DNA from: Oscillospiraceae bacterium
GTDB lineage: Bacteria > Bacillota > Clostridia > Oscillospirales > Oscillospiraceae
NCBI GenBank assembly: GCA_016290695.1
Contig: JAEEUX010000113.1
Location: 1-7,853 of the forward strand
Reading direction: 5' to 3'
DNA: 7,853 bases
Below the pieces are notes generated by a model. The model was not told the origin of the DNA and did no database searches. It saw only the letters and a program-made list of their open reading frames with translations. The position numbers and the translations under genes are program-made. Below are positions 1 to 3,855 of this stretch, piece by piece (the first letter of the stretch is position 1; each line of letters opens with the position of its first letter).

Positions 1-33
1 CTTCACGCCCCTCATCCGTCGCCTTCGGCGCCA

Positions 34-51
34 CCTTCCCCCAGGGGAAGG
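34..51. repeat. Short GC-rich hairpin, probable dispersed repeat fragment
   Basis: Arms CCTTCCCC (34-41) and GGGGAAGG (44-51) are perfect complements separated by two bases. The preceding bases include GGCGCC. From memory, this CACCTTCCCC-type hairpin is common between genes in gut Clostridia, but only one copy is visible here, so its repeat status is inferred. There is no T-run on either side, which argues against an intrinsic terminator. Confidence 0.45.
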
Positions 52-157
52 CAGGGAGCAGACCGCGCCGATGGCGCGGGGCGCGAAGTGAATAGTGAAG
101 AGAGAAAAGAGAAGAGTGAAGAGAAGCGGTGCGCCTGCGGCGTCGAATTTAGTTTTG

Positions 158-295
158 CGCCGATGGCGCGGGCGGAACGCTGAGGACAGCGTTCCCTACG
201 GAATGAAATTTTACAATATGCAAGAAAATTTACATTGTGGAAAATCGCAACACCCTGCCGGGGGCAAGCCCCACGGCCCACATTGCTGCCCTCAA
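158..295 (-). repeat. Dispersed palindromic repeat, copy A
   Basis: On the minus strand this copy reads as an ordered set of blocks. They are GCAATGTGGGCCGTGGGGC (about 270-288), a TGCGATTTTCC-CAATG-AATTT stretch, ATTGTAAAAT, and a perfect palindrome with arms GGAACGCTG and CAGCGTTCC (174-195, 4-base spacer). A GC-rich GCCCGCGCC...GGCGC hairpin follows. The same blocks recur in the same order, in the opposite genomic orientation, at about 2154-2292. The palindrome plus GC hairpin recurs at 5905-5950. No coding capacity or transposase is associated, so it resembles a non-autonomous or REP-like intergenic element. Confidence 0.65.
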
Positions 296-301
296 GCTAT
301 A

Positions 302-1003
302 TTACATCCCCAAATACTTCTCCAATTCGTCAAAGCCGCCGTGCGGGTAAGCGCTTATATCCTCGCCGGATTTGTTTATCATGCAGTCGGTCAGCAAAAA
401 CACGCCCAGCCCGAGCCTTGCGGCTATCATGTCCTCGCCCACGTCGTTGCCCACCATGAGGCAGTCCTCCGGCGCGAGAGCCGTGCGGCGCAGTATCTCG
501 CGGTAATATTCGAGGTTCGGCTTGCAGCAGCCGATGTTTTCGTATGTAGTGTAGAGCTCGAAATCCTGCGGCTCGAGCCCCGCCCAGCGGATGCGGCTCT
601 CCGTCGCCGTCGCGGGAAAAATCGGATTCGTCGCCAGAATAACGCGCACGCCGCGCGCCTTCAGGCCCTCCACAATCGTCCTGGCCTTGGGCGCGAAGCC
701 GCAAAACTGCTTGGCGCACTGAAAATCCACGGCGTAGAACTCCTCAAAAAGCCCGCGGTCATCCAAAACCCGCTCGCCCGAGGTCTTCGCGAAATCCTCC
801 CAGAACGCCTCCTCATTCGTGCGCGTGCCGTCGTTTTTCACCATCGCCGCCGTGCCGTGCCATATGGCGTCGATGAGCGCCTTCGGCTCGTAACCGCGCG
901 GCGCAAGCTTCGCCACGAGGTACTTAAAATACCCTTTTGTGAATTCATCCTGATCCATCGGCAGAAGCGTGCCGTCCAGGTCGAACAAAACTGCCTTGAG
1001 CAT
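302..1003 (-). CDS. HAD-superfamily hydrolase (probable phosphatase, subfamily IA)
   Basis: Cytosolic 233-residue protein with all four HAD motifs. Motif I is FDLDGTLL, with nucleophile Asp8 and acid/base Asp10. Motif II is ATNP, with Thr125. Motif III is CCKP, with Lys161. Motif IV is GNDVGEDM, with Asp187 and Asp191 as Mg ligands. The helical cap lies between motifs I and II (about residues 15-100), as in C1-capped subfamily IA phosphatases. Such enzymes hydrolyse phosphomonoesters through an aspartyl-phosphate; the substrate cannot be predicted here. I chose the ATG at 1003 because GGGGGTAAGG lies just upstream. An in-frame TTG five codons earlier would bury that site. The gene follows spoVAC by 89 bases but has its own sigma-A-like promoter (1068-1096), so it is probably expressed in growing cells independently of sporulation. 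Confidence 0.9.
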   Translation of the reverse strand: MLKAVLFDLDGTLLPMDQDEFTKGYFKYLVAKLAPRGYEPKALIDAIWHGTAAMVKNDGTRTNEEAFWEDFAKTSGERVLDDRGLFEEFYAVDFQCAKQFCGFAPKARTIVEGLKARGVRVILATNPIFPATATESRIRWAGLEPQDFELYTTYENIGCCKPNLEYYREILRRTALAPEDCLMVGNDVGEDMIAARLGLGVFLLTDCMINKSGEDISAYPHGGFDELEKYLGM

Positions 1004-1021
1004 AAGCCTTACCCCCAACCG

Positions 1022-1042
1022 GGCCGCGCAGGACGCGCGGCC
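1022..1042 (-). other. GC-rich leader hairpin before the HAD gene
   Basis: Perfect 8-bp stem GGCCGCGC / GCGCGGCC with a 5-base loop. It lies between the predicted transcription start (about 1060) and the ribosome binding site of the HAD gene. On the minus strand it is followed by CGGTTGGGGG rather than a T-run, so it does not look like a terminator for spoVAC transcripts moving leftward. It may simply stabilise the 5' leader. On the plus strand TGTTTTGT follows, but no plus-strand gene needs a terminator here. Confidence 0.5.
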
Positions 1043-1067
1043 TGTTTTGTCTTCTATATTGATTTAA

Positions 1068-1096
1068 ATTATAGCAGCATCTCTGCCCGTTTTCAA
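1068..1096 (-). promoter_or_regulatory. Sigma-A-type promoter for the HAD gene
   Basis: On the minus strand TTGAAA (1096-1091) is followed by exactly 17 bases and then TATAAT (1073-1068), with a TG one base before the -10 box (extended -10). This is close to the ideal vegetative promoter. The -35 box overlaps the spoVAC TGA stop (1095-1093), so the HAD gene starts its own transcript directly at the end of spoVAC. The predicted leader is about 55-60 bases. Confidence 0.82.
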
Positions 1097-1542
1097 GAAA
1101 AAATATCCGCAAGCAGCAGCACGACGCCGTACAAAACGCTCGCCGCCGTGCCGAAAACGATCACCGGCCCGGCTATCGTGAACATCTTCACCGCCGTACC
1201 CGTCACGAAGCCCTCGGCGCGGAACTCTATAGCGGGGGCGGCGACGGAATTGGCAAAGCCCGTTATCGGGACGAGCGTTCCCGCGCCGCAGAATTTCGCC
1301 ATGCGGTCGTATACTCCGACGGCCGTGAGAAGCGCGCCGAGGAACACAAGCGTCGCGCTAACGGCGCCGAAGGCGTCCTCCTCGCTGAGCCCGAGGCGCA
1401 GATACAGCATCAGCAGCGCCTGCCCGACGCAGCAGATGGCCCCGCCGGTGAAAAAAGCGCGCAGCATGTTCCGCAGGCTCTTCGAGCGCGGCGAAACGGA
1501 GTCTATATACCGGGCGTACTGTTCGTTTGACATTTTGAACAT
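1093..1542 (-). CDS. spoVAC: Stage V sporulation protein AC (SpoVA channel subunit)
   Basis: Integral membrane protein of 149 residues, close to the usual SpoVAC length. In Bacillus, SpoVA proteins form the forespore/spore inner-membrane channel that takes up Ca-dipicolinate during sporulation and releases it in germination. SpoVAC itself behaves as a mechanosensitive channel. Visible family features are the N-terminal SPRSKSLRNMLRAFFTGGAIC block (about 17-37), the central CGAGTLVPITGFANS motif (about 85-99) and the C-terminal GTAVKMFTIAGPVIVFG segment (about 115-131). Hydrophobic segments lie near 29-50, 57-78, 88-105 and 112-146. The N-terminal extension favours SpoVAC over the shorter related SpoVAE(B). 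The ATG at 1542 has GGGAGG 8 bases upstream. That site sits in the 3' arm of a strong hairpin (1550-1580). Unlike the usual spoVAC-spoVAD-spoVAE cluster, no spoVAD or spoVAE is next to it. Confidence 0.88.
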   Translation of the reverse strand: MFKMSNEQYARYIDSVSPRSKSLRNMLRAFFTGGAICCVGQALLMLYLRLGLSEEDAFGAVSATLVFLGALLTAVGVYDRMAKFCGAGTLVPITGFANSVAAPAIEFRAEGFVTGTAVKMFTIAGPVIVFGTAASVLYGVVLLLADIFS

Positions 1543-1580
1543 AAAAAGACCTCCCGCCCGTATTATCCGCAGGCGGGAGG
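1543..1580 (-). terminator. Terminator-like hairpin holding the spoVAC ribosome binding site
   Basis: On the minus strand CCTCCCGCC (1580-1572) pairs perfectly with GGCGGGAGG (1558-1550) across a 13-base loop and is followed by TCTTTTT. This is a good intrinsic terminator for the gene ending at 1606. The 3' arm also contains GGGAGG, the spoVAC ribosome binding site, only 8 bases before its ATG. Readthrough RNA from upstream would therefore fold the site away. RNA begun inside or after the loop would leave it open. Confidence 0.65.
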
Positions 1581-1589
1581 ATTTTATGC
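1561..1589 (-). promoter_or_regulatory. Candidate forespore (sigma-G-like) promoter for spoVAC
   Basis: On the minus strand GCATA (1589-1585) and GATAATA (1567-1561) are separated by 17 bases. They resemble the sigma-G pattern of GMATR at -35 and CATNMTA at -10, the class that drives spoVA in Bacillus. The -10-like box lies in the loop of the terminator hairpin. A start about 7 bases downstream would fall in the 3' arm and remove the pairing partner of the ribosome binding site. The match is partial (G instead of C at the first -10 position), so this is a candidate only. Confidence 0.3.
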
Positions 1590-1605
1590 GTTTTGCGGCG
1601 CGGCG

Positions 1606-2013
1606 TCATTTATCGCAGGATATGTTCGCCATGCCGTTTTCTTCAAATTCCTCGATGTATTCGTCTATCCGGCTTGAAAGCTCATCGACGTTCTCGGTGC
1701 TGATGGGCGCAAAATCCATATCCTTGCGCGCGAGCTCTTCGGCAAGAATTTCGTAAAACACGGTGTCCTCATAGTCCATGATAGCCTCGTGTATGCCGCC
1801 CTCGGCGAAAAGGCGCGAGGGAAGAACCTCCCCGTCCACAACCTCCATCAGAGCCGCGCAGCCGTTTTTGAGGCAATGAGAAAAGACCTTGGATTCAAGC
1901 TCGTCATAATCGCGGATGCGATCATCCTCGCGGGTGGAATTGAGTATCCAGTTTCCGATGTAAACCATGTCCAGCAGCCGGCGAAATTCCTTATCGGTAA
2001 ATTCCATTGTCAT
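1606..2013 (-). CDS. Conserved-looking acidic protein of unknown function
   Basis: I do not recognise this 135-residue protein. It is strongly acidic (about 34 Asp/Glu against 13 Lys/Arg by count). It has no signal peptide or membrane segment and appears mostly helical. It begins MTMEFTDKEFRRLLDMVYIG and ends in a glutamate-rich helix (DEYIEEFEENG, about 117-127). Three cysteines are present (47, 52, 133), without a metal-binding pattern. The ATG at 2013 is chosen because AGGAGGT lies 7 bases upstream; an upstream GTG would overlap that site. The strong ribosome binding site, normal codon use and a possible promoter at 2058-2063 support a real gene. It lies directly upstream of spoVAC on the same strand, separated by a terminator-like hairpin. 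A sporulation role is possible from position alone. Confidence 0.78.
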   Translation of the reverse strand: MTMEFTDKEFRRLLDMVYIGNWILNSTREDDRIRDYDELESKVFSHCLKNGCAALMEVVDGEVLPSRLFAEGGIHEAIMDYEDTVFYEILAEELARKDMDFAPISTENVDELSSRIDEYIEEFEENGMANISCDK

Positions 2014-2020
2014 GACAAGC

Positions 2021-2063
2021 ACCTCCTTTGCCGGGCAAGCATCCCCTGCCCACTTCTATTATA
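2021..2063 (-). promoter_or_regulatory. -10 element and strong ribosome binding site of the unknown gene
   Basis: A perfect TATAAT lies at 2063-2058 on the minus strand. At 17-base spacing the -35 position reads only TGGTAA, so promoter strength or sigma class is uncertain. The leader of roughly 40 bases contains AGGAGGT (2027-2021), which fixes the start at 2013. The two GGGCA/TGCCC blocks in the leader could pair in a weak 5-bp hairpin. Confidence 0.45.
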
Positions 2064-2153
2064 CACTATCCATTCTCAAATTACCATATCAATTTCAAAG
2101 AATAATACGAAAATTGCGACATGCAGAGTTTTTGCAGGTGTGCGATATGGGTG

Positions 2154-2292
2154 ATGTGCGGCAATGTGGGCCGTGGGGCGGCGCGCCTGCGGCGTGGTAC
2201 TGCTATTTTCCGCAATGCAATTTGGTTGATAATTGTAAAAATCCTGTACTGCAGGGAACGCTGTCCTCAGCGTTCCGCCCGCGCGAAGCGCG
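2154..2292 (+). repeat. Dispersed palindromic repeat, copy B
   Basis: This copy carries the same ordered blocks as copy A (158-295), inverted in the genome. They are GCAATGTGGGCCGTGGGGC near 2162-2180, GCTATTTTCCGCAATGCAATTT, ATTGTAAAAATC, and the palindrome with arms GGAACGCTG (2255-2263) and CAGCGTTCC (2268-2276). A GC-rich hairpin GCGC-GAA-GCGC at about 2281-2291 follows. Spacer sequence between blocks has diverged, as expected for an old non-coding repeat family. Confidence 0.65.
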
Positions 2293-2337
2293 GTGGTGCT
2301 TTGCACGAATATATAAATGCCTTGCAAAAACCAACTG

Positions 2338-2368
2338 CCCGCTTGCGGGTCGTCGAGGGCGCCGACCC
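2338..2368. repeat. Tandem GC hairpins in the murI upstream region
   Basis: CCCGC (2338-2342) pairs with GCGGG (2345-2349). Alternatively GGGTCG (2347-2352) pairs with CGACCC (2363-2368). The two foldings compete for bases 2347-2349. This unit lies far upstream of the likely murI promoter. It is more likely another dispersed repeat piece than a leader structure. Confidence 0.4.
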
Positions 2369-2411
2369 TACAAACAAACTCGTTTTTCCGCAGCACCCAT
2401 ATATATACGCC

Positions 2412-2446
2412 GCAGCAATATGGGCCGGGGGCTTGTCCCCCCTGCC
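2412..2446 (+). repeat. Partial second block of the copy A/B repeat family
   Basis: The stretch CAGCAATATGGGCCGGGGGC followed by TTGTCCCCC closely matches the minus strand of 257-289, which reads CAGCAATGTGGGCCGTGGGG then CTTGCCCCC. It lacks the downstream GGAACGCTG palindrome, so it appears to be a truncated copy or an independent module of the same family. Confidence 0.45.
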
Positions 2447-2514
2447 CACAAAAAGCTTCCGTCAAAACATTTTACATTGCAAAAAACATTTTCACTCCCT
2501 CGGCATATTTTGCC

Positions 2515-2541
2515 TTGTCTTTTTTCGCGTGTTATTATAAT
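2515..2541 (+). promoter_or_regulatory. Probable sigma-A-type promoter of the murI operon
   Basis: TTGTCT (2515-2520) and TATAAT (2536-2541) are separated by 15 bases. A shifted -10 reading, TAATAT (2538-2543), gives 17 bases. The surrounding sequence is an abrupt AT-rich island between GC-rich repeats and the racemase gene, which supports promoter function. Transcription would begin around 2548-2551, leaving a leader of about 47 bases. Confidence 0.5.
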
Positions 2542-2563
2542 ATATATTAGTTACATAGTAGTC

Positions 2564-2579
2564 TGGCGGCGTGCCGCCA
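2564..2579 (+). other. Leader hairpin before murI
   Basis: TGGCGG and CCGCCA form a 6-bp GC stem with a 4-base loop. It lies just upstream of the GGGAG ribosome binding site (2584-2588) in the predicted leader. It has no following T-run close enough to act as a terminator. Its role, if any, is probably RNA stability or spacing. Confidence 0.4.
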
Positions 2580-2596
2580 TATCGGGAGCTGATTTT

Positions 2597-3421
2597 TTGG
2601 ATAACAGGGCTATCGGAGTTTTCGATTCCGGGCTCGGCGGACTCACCGCCATGAGGAAGCTTGTTGAAGCCATGCCGAACGAGGACATAATCTACCTCGG
2701 CGACAACGGCAGGGTCCCCTACGGCGGCAGATCGCGCGAAACCGTCATAAGATACGCCCGCGAGGACACGGACTTTCTTCTCCGGCACAACATAAAGGCC
2801 GTCGTCGTCGCCTGCGGCACGGTGAGTACCGTCGCGCTCGATACCGTTTCGAGCGAGTGCCCCGTGCCCGTTTTCGGCGTCGTGGAGCCGACGGCGTGGA
2901 AGGCTGCGCGCGTGTCGCGCTCCGGCAGGATAGGCATTATCGGCACGAAGCGCTCCGTCGCGAGCGGCGCGTATGACCGCGCCATCCTCCGTTTCCGCCC
3001 CGAGGCGCAGCTCTTTTCCAAGGCCTGTCCGCTATTCGTCCCGCTCGTCGAGGAAGGGCGCGTCCGGCGCGGTGACACGGTTATAGAGACCGTCGTGCGC
3101 GAATACTTAGCCGAGCTCAGGGACGCCCGCATTGATACGCTCCTTCTCGGCTGCACGCATTATCCGCTTCTCAGCGAGGTCATAAGCGACTATATGGGCG
3201 GGGACGTTCGCCTCATCTCCGCGGGCGAGGAAACCGCCGAATACCTCATAAAAAAGCTGCGCGAGACGGACGCTCTCGCTTCGCCGGATAAGCGCGGCAG
3301 CACGAATTTTTACGTCACGGACAACGCCGAGGGCTTCGAGCGTCTCGCCTCCTTCTTCATGGGCAGCGACATATCGGGCCGCGTGAAAATCACTTCTCTT
3401 GAACAGGAGAAGCAGCCATGA
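2597..3421 (+). CDS. murI: Glutamate racemase (MurI family) with variant first active-site motif
   Basis: Cytosolic cofactor-independent racemase of 274 residues that would convert L- to D-glutamate for the peptidoglycan peptide stem. Family signatures are FDSGLGGLT (Asp10, Ser11) near the N-terminus, the second catalytic motif GCTHYPLL (Cys186, His188), and EP and GVIG-type segments in between (VVEPTAWKAA, IGIIGTKRS). The first catalytic motif reads VACGTVST instead of the usual ACNTAS. Cys73 and Thr75 remain but Asn is replaced by Gly74. The usual GDTARVPYG loop is GDNGRVPYG (residues 35-43). Both cysteines are present, so racemase activity is likely, but substrate handling may differ and another amino acid is possible. 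The TTG at 2597 is chosen because GGGAG lies 8 bases upstream and homology begins three residues later. The open frame extends far upstream only because it lacks stops. Its last four bases overlap the next start (ATGA). Confidence 0.88.
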   Translation: MDNRAIGVFDSGLGGLTAMRKLVEAMPNEDIIYLGDNGRVPYGGRSRETVIRYAREDTDFLLRHNIKAVVVACGTVSTVALDTVSSECPVPVFGVVEPTAWKAARVSRSGRIGIIGTKRSVASGAYDRAILRFRPEAQLFSKACPLFVPLVEEGRVRRGDTVIETVVREYLAELRDARIDTLLLGCTHYPLLSEVISDYMGGDVRLISAGEETAEYLIKKLRETDALASPDKRGSTNFYVTDNAEGFERLASFFMGSDISGRVKITSLEQEKQP

Positions 3422-3855
3422 GCAAAGTTATGATAACCATATCCGCCAAACAGACCATAAACGGCGAGGACGACGGCATGGAGTTCATCACCGAGGGAGA
3501 ATACGAGTTTTCCCCCGCAGGCTCCGCCCTCACCTACATGGAAAGCGCCATCACGGGCATGGACGGCACGAAAACCACCTTCTCCATAGAGCCGGATACC
3601 GTTACCCTCACGCGCGAGGGCTCCGTCACGAGCCAGATGCTTTTCCGACGCGGCGCGAAGCACGTTTTCCTCTACACCACCCCCTACGGCGCCACGACGC
3701 TCGGCGTCGCGACAAAGCGCCTCGACATAGACGTAAACGCCGACGGGGGCCGCATGGACATAGACTACGCCCTCGACGCCGACAACGTGAAGCTCGGCGA
3801 CAACAGCTTTACGATAACTTTTTCCAAATCGAAAGGAAATGATATAAATGCCTAA
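3418..3855 (+). CDS. DUF1934 (YwiB-like) beta-barrel protein
   Basis: Soluble 145-residue protein of the DUF1934/YwiB family, which has a small lipocalin-like beta-barrel fold; its biochemical role is not established. Visible family traits are alternating hydrophobic/polar beta strands throughout, an ITEGEYEF strand (about 24-31), a YMES strand followed by TTFSIEPDTVTLTREG (about 53-68), and the C-terminal TKRLDIDVNADGGRMDIDYALD block (about 99-120). A final barrel strand, NSFTITFSK (about 129-137), completes it. There are no membrane segments or signal peptide. AGGAGA lies 7 bases before the ATG. The start overlaps the murI stop by four bases and the end overlaps argS by eight, implying translational coupling. 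Position just before argS matches ywiB-argS of Bacillus, supporting the assignment. Confidence 0.87.
   Translation: MSKVMITISAKQTINGEDDGMEFITEGEYEFSPAGSALTYMESAITGMDGTKTTFSIEPDTVTLTREGSVTSQMLFRRGAKHVFLYTTPYGATTLGVATKRLDIDVNADGGRMDIDYALDADNVKLGDNSFTITFSKSKGNDINA

Larger units (their letters stand above)
1..301. other. Non-coding, repeat-derived intergenic segment at window edge
   Basis: No convincing gene is present. Three kinds of low-information sequence follow one another. First is a GC-rich hairpin with arms CCTTCCCC (34-41) and GGGGAAGG (44-51). Next is a nearly pure purine stretch at about 84-127 in which AGTGAAGAG occurs twice. Last is a copy of the dispersed palindromic repeat at about 158-295. 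The motif GCGCCGATGGCGCGGG occurs twice, at 65-80 and 157-172. The open frames crossing here have repeat-like compositions and no usable ribosome binding sites, so none is annotated. I see no clear intrinsic terminator for the minus-strand HAD gene that ends at 302. Confidence 0.7.
2064..2510. other. Divergent intergenic region without genes, packed with repeat fragments
   Basis: This stretch separates the leftward unknown/spoVAC group from the rightward murI operon. It contains palindromic repeat copy B (2154-2292), a CCCGC/GCGGG and GGGTCG/CGACCC double hairpin (2338-2368), and a second partial block of the copy A sequence (about 2412-2446). Open frames through it are rich in Arg, Pro, Cys and Tyr and lack ribosome binding sites, and each runs through repeat sequence in an arbitrary frame. 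I see no tRNA, riboswitch or T-box signature. Confidence 0.6.

Noticed and set aside
1543..1580. SD-containing hairpin as a mere repeat
   Set aside because: Its sequence does not match the other repeat families in the window, and the T-tail and position at a gene boundary fit a terminator better.
95..1756. Open frame of 553 codons on the plus strand
   Set aside because: It runs opposite the HAD and spoVAC genes and through repeat sequence. The product is Arg/Ala/Pro-rich low-information sequence, and the real genes on the other strand are well supported.
2317..2550. Small plus-strand frame of 77 codons upstream of murI
   Set aside because: It lacks a ribosome binding site, overlaps repeat blocks, and runs through the murI promoter.
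1967..2596. 210-residue N-terminal extension of the racemase
   Set aside because: The frame is merely open. MurI homology begins at the TTG near 2597, which has a GGGAG site 8 bases upstream, and the extension crosses repeat copy B and the promoter.
2064..2596. Riboswitch or T-box leader for the murI-argS operon
   Set aside because: Most of the region lies upstream of the predicted promoter, the leader is only about 47 bases, and no T-box or other conserved riboswitch motif is visible.
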